Shown: positions 47,072 through 57,752 of the stretch, piece by piece
How the letters are laid out: every line of letters starts with the position of its first letter
Numbering within the stretch: position 1 is the first letter of the stretch
Assembly (NCBI GenBank): GCA_000697665.1
Contig: KL197712.1
Coordinates: 443,412-507,411 of the forward strand
Direction: 5' to 3'
Source: Jaapia argillacea MUCL 33604
Lineage: Eukaryota; Basidiomycota; Agaricomycetes; Jaapiales; Jaapiaceae
DNA length: 64,000 nt
The notes under the pieces: generated by a model
What the model was told of the DNA's origin: nothing
Databases searched by the model: none
The model's input: the letters and a program-made list of their open reading frames with translations, nothing else
Translations under genes and position numbers: made by a program

Positions 47072-47848
47072 AGATGCGATTCTCATCTGTATTGATGTAT
47101 GGGGTAATTGTGTAAGCTAGTTTCGCGTATTGGTGAATACAGCTGAGTGTATGGCGCTCTAACTGCCGTGTCGGTCATTCCACTTATACCCGACACAACA
47201 TAACACAAATTGATGGGTATAGTGGTGTTATAAGATTTAGGACATGGACGGTGTGGAGTGAGAAGATCATAGGCATCGTGATCAGTTCCTAACGAGGCAG
47301 CACTGGGCTCAGCGGCACTTCAGATAGCAACAGTGAAGCCTGTCACGTAAGGGTGCCGGTGTGGTCGAAGTTAGAGCCAGGAATAAATTCATTAGAAAGA
47401 TGCCATTCAAGGTATGATCCACGTTCGATGGATGCACAAGACAACACCACCGAGCTTCATAATAAGGTAGCCCTCGGGTCGGTGCTGGGCTCAACGACAC
47501 CTGGTCGAATATCTAGAATAGCGTTCAGGTGAGTTAATTTATTTGTGAAGATGCGGCGGGGAATTCGGATAGCACTGGCAAGTGATGATGCGAAAGCCCT
47601 CAAGGTCAAAGAAAAGCAGCTTGGGATGGTCGTGGGATTCTGTGATTTTATTGGAAGCTCACCTTCCAAAAACGGAAACACCAGAGAGTCTGGAGTTGCG
47701 AGGACGAGGAATTTCTCTGCCATTTCTCCTGTTACTAAGTCCTTGTCTGGCCTTATATCACAAGATCGGTACATTCCAAGAACAGTATAATAACAAGTGG
47801 GCAGAACGGAATATGTACCCCTTGTAAGTATACGATACTCCCACGATA
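47072..47848. other. Convergent interval between MFS and PEX7 genes
   Basis: About 780 bases. Minus-strand frames at 47309-47500 and 47457-47774 include a plausible peptide, MAEKFLVLATPDSLVFPFLE, but no family, splice chain or upstream exon supports a gene, and plus-strand frames of similar length overlap it. It should contain both 3' UTRs. Confidence 0.35.
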
Positions 47849-49132
47849 CTAAACTCGGAATACATTCAATCTGCTGTCCCAGCTACAGCTGGCAAGCACA
47901 CCCTCTTCATACAACGACCAACCACATCCAACTACGAATTCTGTATGGGGATCGTGGATGTAAAGAAGTTGGTTTCTCCCAGCGGCAGGCGCCATTGTCC
48001 ACCTAAAGGGCCTTTTAGTCAGTGTGTAGACGAAGTGCGGATGGTGGTGACATACACTCTACACGTCATATCATAACTTGCGCTGGCGATCACGTCTGGC
48101 CTATGAGGACTCCATTGGACCTTCCGAACAGCATATTCATGCCCGACTATCTGCGTCTCGCAAACCCCACCAACAGCTTGCTGTCCGGCATCTGGTCCGG
48201 TCTTGATCATTCGACAGTCCCAAACTTTGATGACCTTATCTACACCCGAGCTAGCCAGAGTGAAAGGCCGGTATTTGTTCCAATCAAGTGTTAGCACCTC
48301 CGTTCCAGAAGCAGGAACTGTGAGGACTGCAGACGAAAGTGGGGTGGAGAAGGCGGCGGGGTTCGATGTAGGTGCATACGAGGGTGATCGAAGGTCGAAA
48401 AGTTTCAGGGTACCGTCTGTAGAACAGGTCGCAACAAGATCGGGCTGGTGTGGCGAGAAAAGAGCCTGGTAGACGCATGATGAATGTGCTTGTAGCGTAG
48501 TTATTGAGCGAGGCCGGTCAGGTGACCACTGACAAGAAAAGATATCTCGAATCACGATCTAGACTGGATGACGAAGGGAATCATACCAGCTTAACAGTTC
48601 CGTCCCAGGATGAGGAGGCAAACAGATCCTTTTGTAAATTCGACCAATCCACCGAGAAAACCTCCCTAGTGTGCTCCTGCCATGCACGGATAGGAAGATC
48701 CTAAATTTCCTTGTATTATTCAAGGCTTGAACAGGCATTAAATCATGATCTGGAGTATCGCTCACATTCAACATCACATCCCAGAGCTTGATGGATCCAT
48801 CCCCTGAAGCAGTAACGAGTTGGTTTTCGTGAACCTCTGACCAAGCTACATCATACAGCCCGTCTTGCGTTTCATAACTGGGAAGTATGCATGAGTCAGT
48901 AATAATCGGAGGCTGTGCAGAAAGTTGTCCGAACCCACAACTTGTCGAGGGTTAACCCATCTCCTGCTCCAGGGGTGAGCGAGACGAGATGTAAGCGACC
49001 ATTACCTACAAGACCAAAGTTTGCGGAAGAGGCCAAGGCAATCCGATTTGTGTGGAATGGCGACCAAGCCAAGGAGTAATGGGCAAAGCCAGGAGTGTGC
49101 AGGACGGCTGGGGACGGTCTTGGCCCATTCAT
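47849..49132 (-). CDS. PEX7: Peroxin 7, PTS2 import receptor (WD40)
   Basis: Cytosolic receptor that binds N-terminal PTS2 signals and delivers proteins to the peroxisome with a PEX5 or PEX20 co-receptor. Five exons (49132-48939, 48877-48766, 48700-48587, 48528-48056, 48002-47849) keep phase and give 348 aa, typical for PEX7. Six WD40 blades are readable: FAHYSLAWSPFHTNRIALAS; GLYDVAWSEVHENQLVTASG then DGSIKLWDV; REVFSVDWSNLQKDLFASSS; SCVYQALFSPHQPDLVATCS; TEVLTLDWNKYRPFTLASSG then VDKVIKVWD; and YAVRKVQWSPHRPDVIASAS. The C-terminus HTEFVVGCGWSLYEEGVLAS is the PEX7 signature. It is divergent from the sirtuin, with 192 bases between the start codons. Confidence 0.92.
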
Positions 49133-49324
49133 TTCGGCTAGTACCCTTGCGAGATAGACGCAATATTCAGTTCTGGTCAAAACAGCCCCTTGCTTCAGTC
49201 GTATCAAAAATGAAGGGGAACAAGTTGAGGGGATTCGACATAGGAGGATATCAGAGTTTGTTGCCGATCTCCGAGTGGGTTTTCACGTGGGCGGCGCGGG
49301 AGCGTTTCTTTCGTTCGTGCTCTC
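49133..49324. promoter_or_regulatory. 192-bp bidirectional promoter, PEX7 / sirtuin
   Basis: The interval lies between the PEX7 ATG (minus strand) and the sirtuin ATG (plus strand). No other gene fits, so both must be driven from this short region. No specific binding motif was recognised. Confidence 0.6.
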
Positions 49325-50969
49325 ATGCGCGTCTCCGTCCCAGGGATCCCTCAAGCTATTCTTTCCTCAGCTGGATCCACCAAAACAATATCTCCTGCAG
49401 CAGCAGTCGAGAGAATCGCAGAGTTTCTTGCGCCGGGAAATGCTGCCCTCATAACGGGTGCAGGTGTAAGTGTGGACTCTGGAATCCGCGCTTACAGAGG
49501 GAAAGACGGGAGGTATATGAATCCCAACTACAAGTGAGTTTCATTGGTTTCAACTGCCCCTGTATTACCCGGTTCCTTAGCTGGAAGGCCAATTTTTGTA
49601 TGTCCAGCGTGTTCGGCCTTGAAATAGTTCGCACTGAACTTGTGGTGGGATTAGTATCATGAGTTGATAGACGAGACTTCGAAAGGCTTTGCGTTTAGGT
49701 CAGCTGCTTTCGTCTCCACCGGGATTCTAAAGGTTGACTTTATCTAGGCAAAGATATTGGTTGGTGGTCAAAATCCTTCTACAATTGTTACCTTTGAAGC
49801 GACCACCACAGGCTTCGCTCATACCTCGGCTATCCACCAGTTCGTGACGCACTACCCAACACGACTCATTTTGCCCTCGCCGCACTTCAATATTCATCCT
49901 CAATCACCCAACTTATTACTCAAAATGTCGATGGTCTTCATCACAAAGCCTTTTCCGATGTCTGGAATGTAGAGAAAATGTCTGAACGAATATTAGAACT
50001 GCACGGCACCCTGCACGTATGAATTTTTGCTACTTAAGGTCGCTGTATCAAGCATTACTGACAGTCTGACACCGTCACCGTTCTCAGAGAGTTCATTGTA
50101 AATTCGGACACACCGTTGATCGAGAGTCCTTCCAAGATCGGTTATCGGCAGCAAACCCTCAATGGAAAGCCTTCGCGGACAATATAGAGCGAACCGGCGA
50201 ACAGCCACGAACGAATCCAGACGGTGATGTTCGTTTATGTCCCGTTTACGAAGCCACCGTCAAAAAGACTGAAACTTCCTCAAGGTGGCTCTTGAAGGTG
50301 TATCTTACAACGACTTTGTAGTCCCAGAATGTCCTTCGTGTATGTTAGAAGGCAAGCGGAATTCAATAGTATGTCCAAGGTTGAAGTTATGAAGAATGTT
50401 ACTGACCACGTTGCAGCATAAACCTGAAGTCATATTCTTTGGGGAATCGATTCCCCAAGATGTCAAGGAACGGTCGTAAGCTTTCCACGAACGTAAACCT
50501 GGCATGGCATTGCTTCCCTAATTATCTTCCTTAGGTTCCTTGATGTCGCCAAGTGCGACAGACTATTTATTGTGGGGACCACGCTCGCGACCTATTCCGC
50601 CTTCAGGTAAGCCACCCATACTATACCCATTCCGACATCCTCATATCACATTGTTTGTGCACCTTAGACTCTTGAAGCACGCCTTGGAATTGAAGAAGCC
50701 CGTACTGTATCTGAACCTCGGACCCACTCGAGCAGATGGGATAACCGAAGTCGAAAAGATCGAGTTGTCCAGCAGTTTATTGCTCAGGGATGTTGTTCGG
50801 GCCTTGCTGTGAGTTTTTGTCTTCTCATCAGATTTGTATGGACCCTAACTGGCAATGTAGGGGAACTCGAGCCCAGGACGACTTTCCAATCCATAAGATG
50901 TTGACGAGTGGGATTCATAACCCTCCTGATGACAGTGACGATGATCGAGCGCCTCGAGCGGCAGGCTGA
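49325..50969 (+). CDS. Class II sirtuin (SIRT4-like NAD-dependent deacylase or ADP-ribosyltransferase)
   Basis: Eleven phase-consistent exons give 361 aa: 49325-49533, 49588-49597 (10 nt), 49655-49698, 49748-49759 (12 nt), 49812-50016, 50088-50228, 50285-50368, 50417-50475, 50535-50606, 50668-50808, 50861-50969. NAD site: ALITGAGVSVDSGIRAYRG; TQNVDGLHHKAF; catalytic His in LELHGTLHRVHC. The zinc site has CPSC as second pair, while the first reads HCKFGHTVD, with only one Cys. NAD ribose loop: FIVGTTLATYSAFRLLKHAL. A short Ser-rich leader, MRVSVPGIPQAILSSAGSTK, may be a mitochondrial presequence, matching the usual location of class II sirtuins. The acidic C-terminus DDSDDDRAPR is not typical. 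The target is unknown. Confidence 0.88.
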
Positions 50970-51270
50970 ATTCCCTTCAATACGAAGAAGTGCATAGAAA
51001 CCACAGTACATTGCTATGTGACAGCCCTCGACAACAGTGAAACAATAAGATCTACTACTACAACTATACAAGGCTATGTACTTCAAGATCACCACATTTA
51101 TGATAATGATGACTACCCATACGATTACAACTGGGAGGTATGCAGGATTACGGGTCTATGCTACGATTAGATGTGGCAGTGCGACGACAAAGCGAACGGG
51201 AGCAAGATACGACAGCAAATAACACAGCAATGAAGATGAGAATTGAAGACGAGGAACCGTTTGCGGTCCG

Positions 51271-52492
51271 TCACTTCACGGCCGGAGGTCGGGGAAAAGG
51301 TGACGTTGGCTCCTCCGGTCGTGCCATCCATGCACCGGTCATCGGCCCCGTCCCGCGTTCGTCAGCTTCTGGAGGAGACGCCGCTTGACCACGATCACTC
51401 TCCGGTCCATTATCTGGATATGTCGCAACAACCCATACAGCTGGCTTTAACTGGGACCAATTCCAATCATGCCAGCTCTCCGGACTCATGGGACTGAGTT
51501 CCCTCATTAATTTTCTCCGAGAGCGATAAAGGTACTCTTCGAATGCAGGGTCGGGATCACGGATACGGAAGGCTGTGGCGGGTTGGGGGGGGAAATCTGG
51601 TATGGGAGACTCTTCTTTGATGTCGGTTGGATGGGATTCGAAGGTGATGGATGACTCGGAGTGATCGGGGGTTAATGGAGGAGTGACTGACCGCTTGGAT
51701 GAGGATGCTTTCGACGTTTGACTGGAGGGTGAAAATTGAGCGCTGGCCGGAAAGCGCTAAAAGAACAAGGTGAATAGCCGAAAATCATAACCCGAGATGA
51801 AGCGCACCTTGTCTTGAGCCTCCTCTTTCATCTGCCTCACGACTCCAGCCGGTCTTTTGAGACAGCGTTCTCGATGTTTGGCCCAATGGAAAGGATCATA
51901 TGCACTCTTCGGAGAAAGTTTGATTTGGCTTCCGCATCGTCGGCACGTAACAAACAAAGGTCCGTGGACTTCAGCCATGGGATCTTCCCTAAGTTTCTTT
52001 TCTCTGGCCTTCTCCGCTGGGGTGCGGCTACTCTGCCGGACCACAGAAGATCTGTGAAATGAGACTGGTAAGCGTTTGCATAGTCTTTCGGACCTTGACA
52101 TGGTCCTTACGTTGTCGCGATGGATGACACAGGCGGAGTTGCTGATGTCCGTGTAGCCCTTAATTTGTACCGGAAACGAACAGTGTCCATGTGAGAACAA
52201 GTTATGACATCTCAAAGCTCGGATTTCTTTGTACCTAGGGGAAGTAACGGACTCGTTGGTCCCATTCTGCTACGCGTTAATCCATTAGCCAACAATAATT
52301 TTGAGAAGGGCAAATAGTGCTCACTGGGTCTACCACAGGTTTTGACTGGGTATTCAGTGTCCCCCCTGCACTACAAGGCAATATTAGCGAAAAGACGGGG
52401 ATGGTGGATTGGGCATGGGTGGAAAATCCTCCGTACTGATGATTAGACCGGGGGGTATCTGTGATGTAGCGAGGTCTTGGCGTAGGGTCCAT
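51271..52492 (-). CDS. C2HC-motif protein, unknown function (one motif)
   Basis: Four phase-consistent exons (52492-52325, 52266-52235, 52051-51808, 51756-51271) give 309 aa. The centre holds CRRCGSQIKLSPKSAYDPFH followed by WAKHRERC, a CxxC...W-x2-H-x3-C pattern that the next gene carries three times. Before it lies a basic helix, TPAEKAREKKLRED, and after it a Ser/Pro-rich linker and a conserved-looking segment, FEEYLYRSRRKLMRELSPMS. No known zinc-finger family fits exactly; the Cys and His spacing suggests one zinc ion. Convergent with the sirtuin and in tandem with its larger relative at 52821. Function unknown; a nucleic-acid or protein-binding role is only a guess. Confidence 0.65.
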
Positions 52493-52820
52493 TAGGGTAA
52501 TGTTATTAGGGAATAAGGGTTTCTTGAAGGGTAGATAGCAAAGGTGCGGGGTCGCCACTCGCAGGCCGAGGGCATGAGCAGGGAGTTCTCCATTCCCACA
52601 GTCCACGTGGGACTCAAAACTCTTTGATCTACTTCTCGGCTGCTTCGACCTGACGAAAATATGGATTGTTGGACAAGGGGTGATCGATGATCGGACGCGG
52701 CATTGCAGAAACAAAGCATGTACAAAATATAAATCGTATAGCAAGTCATAACACAGATGGTAGATATATGCAGGAATAATGTGGATTAGATCTCGCGGTA
52801 TCCAACTCAAAAGTCAAAAT

Positions 52821-55148
52821 TCAAGAAGCACCATTCAACCCTTCCCGAAAGCCTCGGACGAAAGTCTGGAAAGGAAGGATGAACCAACCCCAAGGTCCCC
52901 GAGCTTCCCCTTCAGGTGGCTCGTACTCGTCAGTTCGAGGTCGGTTCGGAGGTCTTGGTTCTTCCTCTTCTTCGTCGGCGTCAAAAGACCGCTTGAGGCC
53001 CTTGTTGGGAGAGGATGGACCAGGCGAAGGGCCGGACTCTTCGACAGGCGGAGGTGGCGAAGTATCGTCCAGAGGCACTTGAGCCAGTTCCTGAGCTTCA
53101 AGGATCGACCTGATGCGAGTGTTGGATCAGTCAAGGATATGGTAGCGTAGTAGAGGCTCTCACTTGTTGCAATGCTCTTTGTGTTCTTCCCATTTGGTCA
53201 AGTCATAGTCGGCCCCCTCCAATTGGACAGTTTGACTACAAATGAAACATTCGATGGCCTGTACAGTGAAACTCTTCACTTGTGAATCGTTGACGAGTTT
53301 CAACTTTCTCTCTGCGGTCGCGACTCGGCTACTTGGACTACCCGGATCTCTGTCAGTACAGACCCAAGCGTCGCGAGGTAACGGAACACGCACACGGCCC
53401 CAGAGCATCTTTGCTGATGATTCTGCCAATTGTACAGGGCATACCGCTGCTTGGTGGATAGCTTGATCCACTTATGACAGCCTTTGCAAAGCACTTCATG
53501 GTCCTTGAACTCTTCCACGCGAGGATCGGCTTCGAGGAAAGCCTTCCTCTCAGGTTCCGATCTTCGCGTCCGGACTGACTGCTCAGATACGATAGAGGGA
53601 GCGGCGGTAGAAGCATCATCATCTTCGTTATCAGATGCCTGCTCTGGTTCTTGATTGGATTCACTAGTAACTGTCCTCAGCGAAATAGTCAATAGAAGGA
53701 TGAGAAAAGGAGGCGTACTTGGCCTTACTGCATTTCAACTGATGCTTCGTCCAAGGTTTCAGACAGTAGGTCTGTCTTTTGCCAAGATTAATCCAGTTGG
53801 AGCAGGAGGCGCAACGCGCACGGTGTTCCTCGAATTCTGTACAGTTGGGATCATCCTCAAGGACTTGCATTCGCTGAGATTCGTTTCTCCGAGTAGGCTT
53901 CGCTTTCGAGGATTCTGCCTCTGCAGCCGGGTTATCTTGTGGTTGGACGCTCGGCGTTCCTTTCCGTCTGTGGGGAACGACTCAGTCGATGGGGATGACG
54001 GATGGAGATGGGAGTGAACTTACTTCGAGACTGGCTTACCTATCCGAGCAATAACTGAAGGTGGCTTCGGAGAAGGAGAGTCTTTCCGTGCCTCGTTCTT
54101 CAGCGATGCAATCGAAGACGCCCGGACATGGAGGGTCTTTCCCGACTTGCTAGCCGGCTTCTTTGAGGCGTGGTCTAGGGATGGTGAACCAGTGAGCTTC
54201 GCAGGCCCTGGAAGGCTGACGGAGAGCAATGGAGGGGCAAGTGGATAGATCGGGAAAGGGAATGTTGAGGACGGTGACGGTTGTGGAAGGAGGCACAAGG
54301 AAACTCACTGAACGTCCACTTTCTTGGGTGCGGGCTTTCCACCTGCCTGTAACAGTATCACGTCAGATCGAAGCGCGAAGGAAGCCTCAGGACGGTTGGA
54401 ATAGGAACGCCATTGGTAGACAAAATATGGCATTGGAAACGCGTCGAGTGTTCCACCACGGACTCTCCCCGGACAACCGAGCATTGGAGCCTCCAGCTTG
54501 GTAAGTTTTATGCAAGAAGCCCAGGCGCTCACCCTGTTGTTACGTCCCGGACTTGCTTCTACAGACGAAGCCTTGCGAACCAGAGGCTTTGCATCATTTG
54601 GCTCGTCGGGTGAATCCCTGCGCGTCCAGTTCAGTCATTGCAAGGGATTCCACTTGTCGTAAACGTACTCTGCAGGATCATTCGCGTTGAGACTTTTCTG
54701 CAACGAATTGTTAATCATGACATGCCCCTCAGCTCACCAGTCTGCGGTCGATCAGGAACTTACCTTCTGCCTGCTGCTGTATGTAACTTTCACCGGCGAT
54801 CTACTGGGCCTGGGCAAACCGGTGTGTCAACTCAATGCCTCTCGCAATTGCAGATATAGCTGGGGCGTACACTGATCGTTCTGGCGACGACGACGTGTCT
54901 TCCATGGATGAAGGAGAATGACGGACTCCAAACTCGAGACGAAGTCCGACCAAAGGAAAGCCATTTTGACGCGTGCTAGCCACGAGGCGCTTTGAGGACT
55001 CGGGCCCACCGCGCCGGCCACCATCGTTTATTGGAGATCTGCTCGGGTTCATACTCTTCGTCTGCGCCACCACAGTCTCTGCAGGCCCACTTGAATACTT
55101 CTCCTCAAAATATCGCTGAAGAGGCACCTGTAATGTCCGGTCAATCAT
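52821..55148 (-). CDS. C2HC-motif protein, unknown function (three motifs)
   Basis: Ten phase-consistent exons give 566 aa: 55148-54805, 54770-54764 (7 nt; alternative acceptors possible), 54697-54669, 54617-54533, 54346-54309, 54215-54024, 53967-53719, 53675-53394, 53349-53164, 53109-52821. Three copies of one motif are spaced along the C-terminal half: CASCSNWINLGKRQTYCLKP-W-TKHQLKC; CKGCHKWIKLSTKQRYALYN-W-QNHQQRC; CFICSQTVQLEGADYDLTK-W-EEHKEHC. Each follows an acidic stretch such as EDDPNCTEFEEHRA or ADPRVEEFKDHEV, so the repeat unit is longer than the finger itself. The N-terminus is disordered; the C-terminus ends in an aromatic segment, WGWFILPFQTFVRGFREGLN. Starting at 55148 overlaps the thioesterase start at 55133 by 16 bases; a downstream Met at 55052 avoids this and gives 534 aa. 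Confidence 0.65.
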
Positions 55149-56087
55149 CCCCCCTCCGAGTACTCGTAATTCCTCCTCGATCGCAGCACACCGCAACCGT
55201 TGTCTTTTGCCATGTCAGTACATCGTAATATGGTGCCGTCCCACGCAAGCCAACTCAATTTTGCATCAGGGCCTTGGCGGTAGTGGATATCGCGCCAGCT
55301 CTGTATCTGAAATCCTGGCGAGTGATCCATCTTTGGCTCATGTCAAATGGATTCTTCCATTCGCGTGAGCATCTTCACAATGTCGAATCTTCATCTATTA
55401 CCTGACATCTGAGTTCTGAACAGTCCAAGTGCTGTTACTGGACCCCGTGGCGCGAATATATCTGCATGGTAAGTGTACCTCTCCTAGCTAGCGGATCTGT
55501 TCAGCGAAGTCAGTCCTCACCGTCCTTACTCCCAGGTTCAACTTCCGTTCCCTTCGTCCAACCAGTCGGGATGACGAAGATGGCGTATTTTCTTCGGCCC
55601 AAAAGCTTGTTGAACTGATAAATGGAGAGGCGCAGATTTCGGGCATACCTGAAAGTCGTATTATATTGGGAGGAATTAGCCAGGGTGGTATCACGAGCCT
55701 CGTCACGGGCCTAATCACCGACCTGAAGCTTGGGGGAATATTCGTACTGAGTGGACTGTTGATCATGCCATTTAGGATTCTATCCGTGAGCCTCGCAAAC
55801 TTTGACCTTTGATGTGGTTATAACTCTGATTATAATCACAGATGGTCTCTCCTCATGTCCAAGCGCTACCAATATTTTGGGCTCACGGAACCGCAGACCC
55901 TCTGATCCCGTTTGAGAAAGGGTTTAATTCTGCCCAATTTCTCATATCTCGCATTGGTATACCCCAAACATCCCTCGAGTCGGGCTCTACAGGTCTTTGC
56001 TTCAACTCCTACGACGGGCTCGCCCACGGTGTCAACGAAGCAGAGCTGAGAGACTTACGAACCTGGCTGAAGAAGGTTATAGCGTGA
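55133..56087 (+). CDS. Acyl-protein thioesterase-like carboxylesterase, copy 1
   Basis: APT1-type alpha/beta hydrolase that removes palmitate from proteins and lysophospholipids in the cytosol (family role). Five phase-consistent exons (55133-55213, 55270-55364, 55424-55468, 55536-55785, 55842-56087) give 238 aa, the family length. Visible: VVFCHGLGGSGYRA (usual motif GLGDSG), nucleophile GGISQGGITS, Asp in FWAHGTADPLIP and His in YDGLAHGVNEAEL. The substrate-loop region, normally MPAWFDIY, reads NISAWFNF, and the following segment is diverged. The catalytic triad is intact, so the enzyme may be active with changed specificity. A paralog follows at 56593. Confidence 0.75.
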
Positions 56088-56592
56088 GCTGACATAATGG
56101 AAACGAGTCCCCGGATGTAAGTACTTTCATCGTATCCATTTCCAGTGGACGCGTGTAAGGGTTAGTTCGATGCACCGAGTTCTAGCTGTCGTTTTGCACC
56201 ATATTTTAACACTCAAAGGAATTCAATCAAGACGCAGGGAACAATCGACCGTATCACTGGAGAAGCGTTCGTTGTGAACCGAAATGGGTGGCGAGCATGG
56301 TTTCAACTAGGCCTCAATTATGTCTGACTTTCTTCTTCGTTACTCTCCACCTGCCTAGTCGGAATATCCGAGTTCGCTATCTTCTGTCGCACCCACGGAA
56401 GTCAATCCAACTGGCAGCTTTGCGCATTCTGTATTACGCAGCAGGCAAGCCACGCGTCGAAGTGCAACGTCGTCATCGTGATCTTATGAGCGATTGTTTC
56501 ATGATCTGATTATCTCGACGACTCTGGCACCATTCCACACAGCCTCCAGAGATCTCTTGGGCTGCGTTACTCTCTGACAATCACCCTTGATC
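56088..56592. other. Intergenic between thioesterase copies
   Basis: About 500 bases between the two tandem thioesterase genes. A plus-strand frame at 56288-56509 has no ATG-supported homology and no motif. It should contain the 3' UTR of copy 1 and the promoter of copy 2. No direct repeat marking the duplication end was found by eye. Confidence 0.45.
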
Positions 56593-57549
56593 ATGTCCAC
56601 CCAACCCGATCTCCTTCGTGTCCTTGTTATCGAACCTCGCACGGAGCACACAGCGACTGTTGTGTTTGCTCATGTCAGTGATATGTCCAAACATCGCCCT
56701 ACCATTATTAACGAACAGGAATCGTACGTCAGGGTCTTGGTGACAGTGGTCATGGCATGAGACCCGTTGCAGCATACCTTGCACGAGACCCCCAGCTAGC
56801 CCATGTGAAGTGGATCCTTCCCTTCGCGTGAGTGGTTCGACTCAGTATCATCCTCGCGGACATCTTCTCATCGTGACGATCAGTTCCAGCCGCTCTATCA
56901 CTGTAGATGGAGGTGAGATCATGCCTGCTTAGCAAGTTGACTTCGCCCCTGAGCTTTCCCATATATCCGCCATCTTCTGACTGGCTGTGACTCGTAGGTT
57001 CGATATCTACAACTATAACCTTGAACCCCCTGAAGACGAAGAAGGGATCTTAGCCTCGGCTCAGAAGTTCAACGACCTAATCAGAGACGAGATCCAGCAC
57101 ACAGGCATCCCTGAAACCCGCGTCGTGCTGGGCGGATTGAGTCAGGGTGGGACAACGAGTCTTCTAACAGGTCTCACTACCGATCTGAAGCTGGGTGGAA
57201 TCTTCGTCTTGAGTGGGAGGTTAATCATGAGAAGTAAGATCAAACCGGTGAGTGTCGCGAACTACCCCGCTGTTTGTCCTCGTCCCTCACGTCACATTGC
57301 TAGATGGTTTCCCCCCATGCCCGATCTCTTCCCATCTTCTGGGCCCATGGCACTGCGGATCAAGTTGTCACTCATCAACGAGGACTCGATTCTGCTGAGA
57401 TTATCAAGTCTCAGATCGGCATCTCTGAGACATCGCTTGGTTCTGGCTTACCAGGACTTTCGTTCAACTCCTACCAAGGTTTGGTGCATGAAATCAATGA
57501 ACCCGAGCTGATAGATTTGCAAACTTGGGTGAAGAGCGTCGTCCCTTGA
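56593..57549 (+). pseudogene. Acyl-protein thioesterase-like, copy 2, disrupted at a splice junction
   Basis: The gene starts MSTQPDLLRVLVIEPRTEHT and exon 1 (56593-56673) and exon 2 (56733-56827) match copy 1 in length, 81 and 95 nt. It is closer to the family consensus: FAHGLGDSGHGMRPVAAYLA, VDGGEIMPA, FDIYNYNLEPPEDEEGILAS, GGLSQGGTTS, FWAHGTADQVV and YQGLVHEINEPEL, so Ser, Asp and His are all present. At the conserved Trp of MPAWFDIY, where copy 1 has TG|GTAAGT, this copy has TA|GCAAGT (56929-56936). A GC-AG intron there would join TA to G and make a stop; reading through also gives TAG. No alternative donor restores phase. It is either a recent pseudogene, a null allele or a base error. 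Confidence 0.65.
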
Positions 57550-57752
57550 GCTCACAAGTCTCGTTCGATATCATCGGTCATCCCGGAGGGCGGCTCCAGC
57601 GATAACTATCCATCCACTGTGATTTCCGTCTACTAGGTTACAATACATAAAGAGTGAATGAAGGGATCCAATGCCGCCACTATTAGAGTTACAGAAGCCC
57701 GTGGTGTTTCAAGAAAGAAAGCCAAGAATACAGAGGAAACGAGTGGCCAATA

